Shown here: in pieces, positions 36,167-43,286 of the stretch
Numbering within the stretch: the stretch's first letter is position 1
Layout of the letters: every line of letters starts with the position of its first letter
Assembly: GCA_009777535.1 (NCBI GenBank)
Contig: WRLP01000022.1
Span: forward strand, 1-47,657
Length of the DNA stretch: 47,657 bases
From: Treponema sp.
GTDB taxonomy: Bacteria > Spirochaetota > Spirochaetia > Treponematales > Breznakiellaceae
Reading direction: 5' to 3'
Program-made: the position numbers and the translations under genes
Notes under the pieces: generated by a model
Databases searched by the model: none
Told to the model about the DNA's origin: nothing
The model's input: only the letters and a program-made list of their open reading frames with translations

Positions 36167-37901
36167 ATTCCTTGTATAAAAAGCGTCGTATTTTCTGCTG
36201 GGCATTTTTCTCGAAAGGTTCCCTGCGCAGGGTAAAGTCGCTTATTTTTTTGTAGATTGGCAGGGAGCGGTTTATTTCCTCAATTTCTTTTTTAATAAGA
36301 CCTTTTATAAAATTCTCATCATTTTCTTTATCAGGATAATCTTCCCTGATGGCATCAAAGTTTGGAACCGTAACGGCGAAGATCTGTTCCCCGCCGTATT
36401 CGGGCTCTTTCCTGCCCACTACGAGAATCTCTCCTATTGTCCTGGAGTTATTGAAATATATTTCGATCTCTTCGGGGTAAATATTTTTGCCGCCTGATGT
36501 GACGATAAGATTTTTCTTCCTGCCCTTTATGTAGATAAAACCTTTTTCATCACGGTATCCCAGATCGCCCGTTAGCAGATAACCGTCATCGGTAAAAACT
36601 TCCCTGGTTGCCTGTTCATTTTTATAATAACCCAGCATTACGCTGGACGATTTTACCGCTATCTCACCGATACCCTCCGGCCCCGCATCAATAATTTTTA
36701 CATCAGAATTGATAATCGGCAGCCCCACAGAAACATTCCGTTTATGTCTGGGAGTGTTAACTGATATAAGGGGGCTGTGTTCGCTAAGGCCGTAGCCGTG
36801 AACAATGTTAAAGCCAAGTGAATCGAAAAAATCTGCCGTTTTTGGACTTAGGGGGCCGCCTCCTGCGACCATGATTCTAAGCGACTGAAGGCTGGTTTTT
36901 TTGCGGATAAATTTAAATACCTTCCGGCCGAATTCAACATTTCCCCTTTTTGCTTCCGCCAGAGCAATGACCCGCAGCACATTCAGCGGCCCGCGGACAA
37001 TTGCCGGCAGTTTGTTATACCCCGATTCGATTGCAGCCATCACCTTGTCGTAAAGCAGGGGCACGGCGATAAGAAAAGTAACGCCTGCATCCCTGATATC
37101 GTCTATCACGACCTTGCCCACAATTTTTTCACAGATTACCGTAGGGATGCCGAATGAGATTGGCGCCATGAAGGAGCAGGTGGTGGGGTAGGTGTGGTGC
37201 AGGGGAAGTACATCGATAAATACATCGGTTTTATCCGGTTCAAGCTGGCGTATTGCAGCGCTGGCATTCGAGATGATATTTTTGTGGCTCAGGGTAACGC
37301 CCTTGGCAAAACCGGAAGTCCCCGATGTAAAAACAATGGAAGAAGGATCGTCCGGCGCAATGCTGTCCAGCGGAGGCAGAGCCTGGCTGTCCGCACCGGC
37401 GCCAAAGCGGTTGTACTCTGTCTGCTGATCGCTGCCCTCGGCTTCGGGGCTGATGCATACCGACACCGGCAGCGATACGCCTTTCGATGAAAGCGATGCG
37501 GCAAAATCACGTTTTCTTCCCGAATAAAAAAGGGCCTTTGCCCCGGTTATATTAATAATGTTAAGACATTCAGCCTCGGAGATTAGAAAATCAACCGGTA
37601 CAATGCACATGCCGGCGATTGTCGTTCCAATCCACACAGCCATCCACTCGGGCCGGTTTTCGGACCAGAGCACAACACGATCGCCCTTTACAAGGCCTGC
37701 GGCAAGAAGCCCCCGCGCTACTCTGCGGCATTCTTCACCGAATTTTGAAAAAGTCCAGCGTGTAAATTCCCTCTGTTTGCCGCTGCGGTATAAAATTGCG
37801 TCTTTATCTGCAAAATCCCTGGATATCTGATCCAGCATTTGCGCAATGTTGCCATGTGGAATGTCCGGTAAATTGGAGATATAGTCGCTGAATTTTAGCA
37901 T
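36138..37901 (-). CDS. Long-chain fatty acid--CoA ligase (AMP-binding)
   Basis: 587 residues. The AMP-binding signature SIVFTSGTSGFAKGVTLSHKN is near 188-208, followed by VHGYGLSEHSPL, the YLLTGDLGYRD block and GRKKNLIVTSGGKNIYPEE. The catalytic Lys of the C-terminal motif is in NAQQKIRRFL. These place it with the bacterial long-chain acyl-CoA synthetases, which activate fatty acids to acyl-AMP then acyl-CoA; soluble or membrane-associated. Ribosome site GAGGT. A three-hairpin repeat and a consensus promoter lie upstream. The DUF4015 gene overlaps its end. Confidence 0.92.
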   Translation of the reverse strand: MLKFSDYISNLPDIPHGNIAQMLDQISRDFADKDAILYRSGKQREFTRWTFSKFGEECRRVARGLLAAGLVKGDRVVLWSENRPEWMAVWIGTTIAGMCIVPVDFLISEAECLNIINITGAKALFYSGRKRDFAASLSSKGVSLPVSVCISPEAEGSDQQTEYNRFGAGADSQALPPLDSIAPDDPSSIVFTSGTSGFAKGVTLSHKNIISNASAAIRQLEPDKTDVFIDVLPLHHTYPTTCSFMAPISFGIPTVICEKIVGKVVIDDIRDAGVTFLIAVPLLYDKVMAAIESGYNKLPAIVRGPLNVLRVIALAEAKRGNVEFGRKVFKFIRKKTSLQSLRIMVAGGGPLSPKTADFFDSLGFNIVHGYGLSEHSPLISVNTPRHKRNVSVGLPIINSDVKIIDAGPEGIGEIAVKSSSVMLGYYKNEQATREVFTDDGYLLTGDLGYRDEKGFIYIKGRKKNLIVTSGGKNIYPEEIEIYFNNSRTIGEILVVGRKEPEYGGEQIFAVTVPNFDAIREDYPDKENDENFIKGLIKKEIEEINRSLPIYKKISDFTLRREPFEKNAQQKIRRFLYKEYETSTHNNA

Positions 37902-37920
37902 GTTTACCTCGATAATCCAT

Positions 37921-38040
37921 TAGAGTTGTTCAGAAACTTCAGTTTCTGAACAACTTCCTTATGAAAACAGCAGTTTTGCAAGCCGCAGGCTGAAAAACTG
38001 CAAGACTTGTGAGGCAACCAACCGGGTTGCCGAATAAGTC
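37921..38040. repeat. Three-hairpin intergenic repeat, copy B (short form)
   Basis: Shares start, middle block and end with 5766-5921. Hairpin 1: GTTGTTCAGAAAC (37925-37937) and GTTTCTGAACAAC (37942-37954), a perfect 13-bp stem with loop TTCA. Hairpin 2: GCAGTTTT (37970-37977) with AAAACTGC (37994-38001) and an inner AGCC/GGCT stem. Hairpin 3: GGCAACC (38013-38019) with GGTTGCC (38025-38031), within GACTTGT/ATAAGTC. It lies between the acyl-CoA synthetase start and the hydrolase gene's end. Confidence 0.85.
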
Positions 38041-38041
38041 A

Positions 38042-38070
38042 ATTGTAAACATTTATTGGGTTTTTGTCAA
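38042..38070 (-). promoter_or_regulatory. Consensus promoter pointing into the acyl-CoA synthetase gene
   Basis: On the minus strand: TTGACA (38070-38065), a 17-nt spacer and TACAAT (38047-38042). Its -35 lies inside the 35-nt repeat shared with 40859-40893. It would start near 38035, and the transcript would run through the three-hairpin repeat before reaching the ATG at 37901. Confidence 0.6.
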
Positions 38071-38095
38071 AAAGAGGCTTTTCCACGGCTATGGC
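38061..38095. repeat. 35-nt repeat, copy 1
   Basis: TTTTTGTCAAAAAGAGGC, followed by TTTTCCACGGCTATGGC; identical in all 35 positions to 40859-40893. The following GATAGCC here closes a small GGCTAT/ATAGCC hairpin, whereas at the other copy a 120-nt palindrome occupies that place. Confidence 0.8.
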
Positions 38096-38104
38096 GATAG
38101 CCAA

Positions 38105-38194
38105 AGTAGTGGGACGCCTGCGTAGGGGGATATTAATCTATCTTGAAGTCCTCTGAGCCATAATTACTGTAATACCTTCCGGTTTCTGCTGTAA
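38105..38194. repeat. 90-nt direct repeat, copy 1 (includes the hydrolase 3' end)
   Basis: Begins AGTAGTGGGACGCCTGCGTAG and runs into the last codons of the hydrolase-oxidase gene. By eye it differs from 41187-41276 at three of 90 positions. Confidence 0.8.
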
Positions 38195-39650
38195 ATTTTA
38201 AAATTATAAAATCGCCGCCGTCCATTCCACCTTCATAATAAACATTAAAATCATCTTTCCAAAGCTCCTTTTTTATTTTTTTATTATCCAGAACTTCCAT
38301 TGTTCCTCTTAGCATAACTCCCCGGAAAAATCTTTTGTCACAAAAATATATACAAGCCTTTGGATTATTCCTGTAATGCTTTATTCTCATTGATGGACTG
38401 TTTGTATGCCAATAAAATATTTTTATACCTTCTCTTTTAACAGGCGGTAACATAGCCTTTGTATTTGGAAAGCCATGTTCATCAACGGAACTAATAAAAC
38501 TGATTCCCTGTTTATCAATTAAATTTCCAATGGTTTCCTGTGGATTTTCCAATGCTATTTTATAGAGTACCTTAATAAACTCTTCCGGTTCTTCCATATT
38601 AGGAGAATGAGCGGAATTAAAAAATGTAAAAAATTCTTTTTTTGGCGCCTCCAAAACATCAAAATATTCCTTTGCAAGGGTGTATGAAGTCATATAATCA
38701 TAGATTCCCTGAATTATGTAAAAGGGGACTTCAAATTTTACAGATGATACAAAAAGATCAACTTTTTGCAGGGCAGGAAAAAGATGTATCATCGAAAAAT
38801 CAGAGCCAAGAAACCAGTTTATTTTCTCGCTTAATGTATATCCCTTGAATACTAAGAACGTTCTAAGTATTTCTTGAAAGGAAACTCCTTGATGCAAACG
38901 TCCAATTCCATATTTTTCAAGAGTTTCAGTCCTTACCATGAGGTAATCAAGCTGATGGCCTTCTTCTGGTATCAACGGAAAATCCTCTGTATGCGGATCA
39001 AATTTTTCCAGCTTTTCAATAACATCTTTGTCGTTTATGTCTTTTGCATGGTTTAACATATAATCATAAGATAAACGTTCTGATTCTACGAAATTTGCCG
39101 TTAGACCCATTCCAATATATGAGAGATAATTTTCTGGATATTTTTCAATCGTTTTAATGCCAAGATATGATCCCCATGAATGACCTAAAAGGTATATTTT
39201 ATTTTGGCCGAAACGTAATTTGAGATATTCTGTAACTTCGCGTGTATCTTCTACCATTTGCTCAACCGTCATGGTCAAAGGATCTGTCGATTTGGAGTAT
39301 GTCATTCCCGCTCCGCGCTGATCCCAGTAGCAAACCGTAAAATACTTTTCAAGGCGTTCACTCTTTTCCAAATAAGTAATAAATTGCAGTAGTGGGTTGC
39401 CGGGTCCGCCATGCAGGTACAGTATTACGGGGCTTTGAGGATTTTCCCCACGAATGAACATTCCCTGTTTAATTCCGCCAACTTCGAGCCATACTTTTTC
39501 GGAAATAGACCCTTGAATTATTTTTCCCTGCTCATCTTTTAGCGGTGGAAGTTTACCAGGGCTGTTTGCCAAAATAATCAGCAAACCTAATAACAAAACG
39601 CCTATAAATGATAATGCAATCACTAGCATAATTTTTCCTGCCTTTTTCAT
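38133..39650 (-). CDS. Alpha/beta hydrolase fused to a pyridoxamine 5'-phosphate oxidase-like domain
   Basis: 505 residues; AAGGAG before the ATG at 39650. An N-terminal membrane helix or uncleaved signal (about 5-28) leads into an alpha/beta hydrolase of the proline iminopeptidase type: HGGPG oxyanion loop (80-84), WDQRGAGMTY, Ser158 (GHSWGSYLG), Asp318 and His348 (NSAHSPNMEEP). From about 373 (ETIGNLIDKQGISFISSVDE) to the end the sequence is a split-barrel pyridoxamine-phosphate-oxidase-like domain (IYFCDKRFFRGVMLRGTMEV, GRYYSNYGSEDF), normally a stand-alone flavin- or heme-type protein of 130 or so residues. The two parts share one frame with no sign of a frameshift. The membrane anchor puts the oxidase-like domain on the same side as the hydrolase, which is odd for a cofactor-binding cytoplasmic family. 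AT-rich. Confidence 0.85.
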   Translation of the reverse strand: MKKAGKIMLVIALSFIGVLLLGLLIILANSPGKLPPLKDEQGKIIQGSISEKVWLEVGGIKQGMFIRGENPQSPVILYLHGGPGNPLLQFITYLEKSERLEKYFTVCYWDQRGAGMTYSKSTDPLTMTVEQMVEDTREVTEYLKLRFGQNKIYLLGHSWGSYLGIKTIEKYPENYLSYIGMGLTANFVESERLSYDYMLNHAKDINDKDVIEKLEKFDPHTEDFPLIPEEGHQLDYLMVRTETLEKYGIGRLHQGVSFQEILRTFLVFKGYTLSEKINWFLGSDFSMIHLFPALQKVDLFVSSVKFEVPFYIIQGIYDYMTSYTLAKEYFDVLEAPKKEFFTFFNSAHSPNMEEPEEFIKVLYKIALENPQETIGNLIDKQGISFISSVDEHGFPNTKAMLPPVKREGIKIFYWHTNSPSMRIKHYRNNPKACIYFCDKRFFRGVMLRGTMEVLDNKKIKKELWKDDFNVYYEGGMDGGDFIILKFTAETGRYYSNYGSEDFKID

Positions 39651-39666
39651 CTTTAAACTCCTTATG

Positions 39667-39795
39667 TCAAAACTGCCCTGCCAAAACAATATTCAAAAAG
39701 AAGCCATTGCCAATGTCTTTTTTTCTTTCCTCTTCCTGTGCATAAATCGCTGTACTTAATATAAAGACATGTAAAACGCACCACAAAATTTTCAT
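39667..39795 (-). CDS. 42-residue secreted peptide or barrel-protein remnant
   Basis: ATG at 39795 with a strong ribosome site (AAGGAAA, 5 nt spacing). The product opens with a clear signal peptide (MKILWCVLHVFILSTAIYAQ), then EEERKKDIGNGFFLNIVLAG and QF before a TGA. GNGFFLNIVLAG reads like the first strand of an outer-membrane barrel. It ends 17 nt before the hydrolase gene start and shares its transcript. It is either a true small secreted peptide or what is left of a longer barrel gene. Confidence 0.5.
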   Translation of the reverse strand: MKILWCVLHVFILSTAIYAQEEERKKDIGNGFFLNIVLAGQF

Positions 39796-39904
39796 AATTA
39801 TTTCCTTCCCGCATTTTACAAAAATGCAGTTTAATTGCTTTATGAAAATTTAACAAATCCGGTTTAAAGCTGTATATTACCTTTAGGGGTGATTTGGGGG
39901 TGAT

Positions 39905-40816
39905 TTAGGGGTGAGCAGGGCTATATCCTCGAAAAAGCGATGAGAGAGCCGTTATATTGGCAGCACCAGTTGCCTGATAAATATGTTTTAAATGGGTTTT
40001 TACCGTATTTGTAGAAATATTTAGAGCAACAGCAAGCTTTTTATAACTATCATTGCCGGCAAGAATAGCTTCTATTACTTCCAGCTCACGCTTGCTTAAA
40101 TTTGGAATATATTGTACGTAATTATCATTTGTTTTATCTACATTAAAAAATAAAATTAATTTTGAATATATATAAAATGAAAGTATTAATATTCCCAGCA
40201 AAAGTGTACCCAGTAAGGCAGATGGCAAAAATGGTATTGACAATATGTTCATTATATTTTTCCACCACAGCATAACTATTAAAGAGAATAAAATAAACAG
40301 CAGGCCAAATAATAAATTCAATTTGAGTGGCGGTTTTACTTTTATTGCACGAAGCCAGCGTGCCGCGCAAAGACAAGAGACAGCTATAATAATATTGATA
40401 AAGAAAAGCCCTGAGTAATAAACTTGCGGAAATTGAGTAACAGTTTCGTAAATGTCATTAGTATTAATCAATGGGTAAACCAGAACGGCTAAAAAATAAA
40501 AAACTGGAATTTCTGCAATACAAATTATGCTGTAGATAAATGCTGCGGCAACAGTTGTTTGCGAACGATTATTGCCCAATATAACACAAATAAATAGAAA
40601 AAAAATCTCCAATATAACCGAAAAAACGATAAGCAAAATTGAACTATTTGGACCGGGCTGAATAAAAATACTTTTCAATAATAGATATACCGGACGGTTT
40701 AATATAACCGCTGCCAAAAGGGCAATTGAACGCCATTTAGACTTTGGGTGGTTTAGTTTATAGAATATATAATAATATCCAACTGAGCAAATTAACCCTA
40801 GAAAAAAGTTAAAAAT
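39905..40816 (-). CDS. Seven-TM LuxR-type transcriptional regulator, probable ATT start
   Basis: About 303 residues. The last 65 form a LuxR-type helix-turn-helix (LSKRELEVIEAILAGNDSYK, then KLAVALNISTNTVKTHLKHI). Before it are seven hydrophobic helices. The usual frame from a TTG at 40717 would lose the first helix; the open frame continues upstream through FNFFLGLICSVGYYYIFYKL to an in-frame TAG at 40829-40831. No ATG, GTG or TTG is found in that upstream part, but an ATT at 40816-40814 stands nine bases after AGGAG (revcomp of CTCCT at 40826-40830). ATT is a rare but known start. The protein belongs with 7TM-LuxR regulators that sense membrane or outside signals. Downstream gene is the 42-codon ORF. 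Confidence 0.75.
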   Translation of the reverse strand: MFNFFLGLICSVGYYYIFYKLNHPKSKWRSIALLAAVILNRPVYLLLKSIFIQPGPNSSILLIVFSVILEIFFLFICVILGNNRSQTTVAAAFIYSIICIAEIPVFYFLAVLVYPLINTNDIYETVTQFPQVYYSGLFFINIIIAVSCLCAARWLRAIKVKPPLKLNLLFGLLFILFSLIVMLWWKNIMNILSIPFLPSALLGTLLLGILILSFYIYSKLILFFNVDKTNDNYVQYIPNLSKRELEVIEAILAGNDSYKKLAVALNISTNTVKTHLKHIYQATGAANITALSSLFRGYSPAHP

Positions 40817-40841
40817 ATCAAATATCTCCTATACACACTAT

Positions 40842-40868
40842 ATTGTATTATTTTTTACTTTTTGTCAA
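40842..40868 (-). promoter_or_regulatory. Possible promoter of the LuxR gene, partly inside a repeat
   Basis: Minus strand TTGACA (40868-40863) inside the 35-nt repeat, then TACAAT (40847-40842) with a 15-nt spacer, two less than ideal. It would start about 20 nt upstream of the proposed ATT. Confidence 0.35.
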
Positions 40869-40893
40869 AAAGAGGCTTTTCCACGGCTATGGC
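40859..40893. repeat. 35-nt repeat, copy 2
   Basis: Identical in all 35 positions to 38061-38095. It abuts the left arm of the large palindrome. Confidence 0.8.
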
Positions 40894-41013
40894 AATGCCA
40901 AAATGCATTTGTAAATATTCCTGGGGTCCCGTCCGGTGAACTCGCGTCCCTCGTTCGAGGGCCGGCAGTTCACCGGACACCCCGTGTTACATTTACTGAT
41001 GCATTTTGGCATT
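40894..41013. repeat. Large palindrome (about 120 nt, nested arms)
   Basis: Outer arms: AATGCCAAAATGCAT (40894-40908) and ATGCATTTTGGCATT (40999-41013), a perfect 15-bp match, followed inward by a 6-bp GTAAAT/ATTTAC pair. Inner arms: GTCCGGTGAACT (40931-40942) with AGTTCACCGGAC (40967-40978), a perfect 12 bp, around a CCCTCG/CGAGGG mini-hairpin. It sits exactly where the matching 38-kb repeat copy has only GATAG. No transposase gene is attached. Confidence 0.8.
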
Positions 41014-41160
41014 TGCAAAGTAGTGGAACGCTGGCGAATAAGAGGCCACGCCGTAATCGCACGCCGCGCTAGCGGCGATTTAATAAATTTCCTTATGATC
41101 GCCGACCGGAGGGAGGCATGCCATCGTCAGGGCTTATGCGCTCCGCTTTCGTTTCATTTT

Positions 41161-41176
41161 CGGGCATATATTTCTG
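41161..41176. repeat. 16-nt repeat CGGGCATATATTTCTG, copy 1
   Basis: Also at 43271-43286; both copies are followed by CCATAGT within 15 nt and preceded by a T-run. Marks intergenic junctions of the island. Confidence 0.6.
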
Positions 41177-41186
41177 TAATTACCAT

Positions 41187-41276
41187 AGTAGTGGGACGCC
41201 TGCGTAGAGGGATTTTAATCTATCTTGAAGTCCTCTGAGCCAAAATTACTGTAATACCTTCCGGTTTCTGCTGTAA
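41187..41276. repeat. 90-nt direct repeat, copy 2
   Basis: Near-identical to 38105-38194 (three differences in 90 by eye), including the coding end of the hydrolase-oxidase gene; see the gene fragment at 41215-41295. Confidence 0.8.
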
Positions 41277-41295
41277 TTTTTAATTTGTAAATTAC
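41215..41295 (-). pseudogene. 3' fragment of a pyridoxamine-oxidase-like gene
   Basis: The minus strand reads VIYKLKITAETGRYYSNFGS then EDFKID and stop, matching the last 26 residues of the hydrolase-oxidase protein (which ends DFIILKFTAETGRYYSNYGS, EDFKID). An in-frame TAA directly upstream and the absence of the rest show it is a remnant. A second gene of this kind probably stood here. Confidence 0.75.
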
Positions 41296-41327
41296 TTACT
41301 TTTTCGTGCGTAGTTACTTTTTAGTAC

Positions 41328-41684
41328 TTACAAAAGACCTAATTCATTCAATGTTTCTTCCATTCCGTGTTCTTTCATGATTTCAATTCCAATTTCCTGC
41401 ATGATTTTTACGGCTTCCAGCATTTTCGTTCCACGATCTGTTATAAAATATTCAACTTTTAATGGATACCCTGAAAATTCATTTTTTCCAACCAGGTTAA
41501 ATTCCTGCAATTCCTTTAATTGTTCAAGCAGCATTTTTTGACTTATGCCTTTTATGTCATTTTTTAATTTTGATAATGAACAGGTCGTTTTCCCCAACTG
41601 CCACAAAATTATTGGCTTCCATTTTCCTTTGGTAATATCATGAGTCAATTCTAACGGACAGGTAAAGTCTACTCGTGTTTTCAT
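41328..41684 (-). CDS. HxlR family transcriptional regulator
   Basis: 118 residues. The N-terminal cysteine (FTCPLELTHDITKGKWKPII) with the K-W-K-P-I-I block, LSKLKNDIKGISQKMLLEQL recognition helix, and the YFITDRGTKMLEAV wing are all typical of HxlR winged-helix proteins. Some members sense oxidants or aldehydes through that cysteine and control neighbouring oxidoreductase genes. Here the nearest downstream sequence is the oxidase-like gene fragment. No clear ribosome site; a TATAAT-like hexamer lies upstream in the 41,715-41,710 region. Confidence 0.9.
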   Translation of the reverse strand: MKTRVDFTCPLELTHDITKGKWKPIILWQLGKTTCSLSKLKNDIKGISQKMLLEQLKELQEFNLVGKNEFSGYPLKVEYFITDRGTKMLEAVKIMQEIGIEIMKEHGMEETLNELGLL

Positions 41685-41763
41685 GAATATATATTAAGGC
41701 ATATTTATTATATTGTATAGTCATAATTTATTATTCAGTGTTTATTACGCCTAACAAATCTGT

Positions 41764-42822
41764 TTACGCATCTTTTTTTAAGCCAAACATTATTCTTAAA
41801 ATAGAAACTCTCCTGCATACCTCATTGGTGCCAAATGTTAAGAGAATTGATGATAAAAAAACAAGTGGGATCTGTAAAATTGGGTCATCTGTTACCTTGA
41901 ATACAAAAAATGCCGCAATAATTATCCATGACTGATGAAAAATGTATATGCCAAAAGACGATTTTGACAGATAACCAGTTATTTTTCCGGTAAAATTCAG
42001 ATAACGCCCTGCCAATCCCAAAAACGCCAGTATCGAAAGCCAGGATGCCATCTCATAAAACTCTCCGTCAATAATAAAAACCGTAAACCCGGCATACAGA
42101 ACAAATAATCCCAGCAGCAAAAAACGATACTTTTGCAGCTTTTCAAGCAAATTATCGTTGGACAGGAAAAAATACCCCAGCAGAAAATACGCCGAGCTTT
42201 CAAGGATGCTTTTACCTGAAAATTCAACTGCTTCAAATATATCATTTTGAACAATGCAGGGAAAAAGCCCCATTAGAATAATGAGTATCAATGGAACTTT
42301 GTCGCCGAGTGTTCCTTTACCTTTGTTTTTATACCATATCATTAGGGGCAGGAAACCCATGGAAGTTACAAACAGAAAAAGTATGAACCACAGATGCGCG
42401 GGAGTGAAAGCGCCATCATAGCCGCTGAGGTCTGTGATCTTTGTAAAAGAGTCAAAATATTTCGCTTGACCATTGAAAAATATCCCTGCAAGGTATGGCT
42501 GAACTGGGACAATAAAAAGTACACCGAAAATAAAAGGCAGGAGCAGTTTGCTGACACGTTCTTTCACGTATTCAACAGTGCCGCGCCTCTCCAGCGCATA
42601 GCGTGAGCTTATGCCGGCAACGGCAAAAAGAAGCGGCATAATCCAAAAACAAACGATTAAATTAAATATGCTGGGAATCAATAACGATTCCCCATGAATG
42701 TAAAAATCCTCGCCCCAGTTGTTGTAAAGCATAAAAATATGGTAAAGAAACACCGTAACAATAGTAAACGACCGCAGATTATCAATATAGTATTTTCTTA
42801 AAACGGTGTTGTTATCATTCAT
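41764..42822 (-). CDS. Acyltransferase family 3 membrane protein
   Basis: 352 residues from ATG 42822 (an in-frame TTG lies one codon upstream). About ten membrane helices. The N-terminal RKYYIDNLRSFTIVTVFLYH carries the conserved R/D and catalytic-type histidine of acyltransferase 3 enzymes, which move acyl groups onto sugars or peptidoglycan across the membrane; PAHLWFILFLFV and FGIYIFHQSWIII are two further family blocks. The acceptor is unknown. AT-rich, in the accessory island. Confidence 0.85.
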   Translation of the reverse strand: MNDNNTVLRKYYIDNLRSFTIVTVFLYHIFMLYNNWGEDFYIHGESLLIPSIFNLIVCFWIMPLLFAVAGISSRYALERRGTVEYVKERVSKLLLPFIFGVLFIVPVQPYLAGIFFNGQAKYFDSFTKITDLSGYDGAFTPAHLWFILFLFVTSMGFLPLMIWYKNKGKGTLGDKVPLILIILMGLFPCIVQNDIFEAVEFSGKSILESSAYFLLGYFFLSNDNLLEKLQKYRFLLLGLFVLYAGFTVFIIDGEFYEMASWLSILAFLGLAGRYLNFTGKITGYLSKSSFGIYIFHQSWIIIAAFFVFKVTDDPILQIPLVFLSSILLTFGTNEVCRRVSILRIMFGLKKDA

Positions 42823-42890
42823 CAAAAAATATTTTAAAAAATATTCATAAAAATGTCAATTTGAATAAATAATCATAATCAAAATATATG

Positions 42891-42919
42891 TTGACTAAAA
42901 TATTAAATTGTGTGATTAT
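42891..42919 (+). promoter_or_regulatory. Candidate promoter for the small lipoprotein gene
   Basis: TTGACT (42891-42896), 17-nt spacer, GATTAT (42914-42919). The predicted start, near 42926, leaves about 20 nt with an AAGGA ribosome site before the GTG at 42947. Confidence 0.5.
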
Positions 42920-42946
42920 CTAACAGCATGCAAAGGAATAATAATT

Positions 42947-43264
42947 GTGGAAAAAACTGTATTTTTGATTAGTCTTGTATTATTATTGGCAGTTGTTTCC
43001 GGCTGTGCCAATCTTTCCCAAAAAGCAAAAAAGAATAATATAAGTATTGCATTTTCAACTGAAGAGGTAGATGGTATGGAATTTATTTATTCATACTCTA
43101 CGGATAGACATAGTTCTTCAATAGATTCTCTTGGCATTAAATCCGCAAATATTGCCGCAAAAAACGGATACAAGGACATAACTGTACTTGTGGAGGCTAA
43201 ACGTTTCCTGGCATCAGGAAAACGTTATCGTGGAATTCTATACGAAATAAGCTACTGGAAATAA
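42947..43264 (+). CDS. Small lipoprotein of unknown function
   Basis: 105 residues. Start is GTG 42947 after AAGGA; an ATG-less extension to 42908 precedes the promoter's start site and is rejected. Lipobox is VVSGC in a signal reading VEKTVFLISLVLLLAVVSGC. The rest (IAFSTEEVDGMEFIYSYS, IAAKNGYKDITVLVEA, YRGILYEISYW) has the feel of small envelope lipoproteins with a helix-strand core, but the family is unnamed to me. Followed by the 16-nt repeat copy 2. Confidence 0.7.
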   Translation: MEKTVFLISLVLLLAVVSGCANLSQKAKKNNISIAFSTEEVDGMEFIYSYSTDRHSSSIDSLGIKSANIAAKNGYKDITVLVEAKRFLASGKRYRGILYEISYWK

Positions 43265-43270
43265 TTTTTC

Positions 43271-43286
43271 CGGGCATATATTTCTG
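43271..43286. repeat. 16-nt repeat CGGGCATATATTTCTG, copy 2
   Basis: Same as 41161-41176. Ends the AT-rich island 110 nt before the SGNH-like gene. Confidence 0.6.

Larger units (their letters stand above)
40817..41327. other. Gene-free repeat cluster
   Basis: About 510 nt between two regulator genes. It contains, in order, a possible minus-strand promoter, the 35-nt repeat copy 2, a large palindrome (40894-41013), a copy of AAAGTAGTGGRACGC (41017-41031), a GC-rich stretch with a CGCCGC/GCGGCG hairpin (41065-41080), the TTTTCGGGCATATATTTCTG repeat, and the duplicated hydrolase 3' end. A 100-codon plus-strand frame at 40936-41238 crosses all of these and is not credible as a gene. Confidence 0.6.

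Noticed and set aside
39662-39856. 64-codon minus-strand ORF overlapping the hydrolase start
   Set aside because: A different frame in the same place (39667-39795) has a strong ribosome site and a perfect signal peptide, and explains the sequence better.
40894-41013. Integron attC site
   Set aside because: The size and hairpin shape invite the idea, but no GTTRRRY/RYYYAAC core sites are at the ends and no integrase gene is in the window.
40936-41238. 100-codon plus-strand ORF in the repeat cluster
   Set aside because: It runs through the palindrome, three other repeats and the antisense of the gene fragment, has no ribosome site, and its codons show no protein-like pattern.
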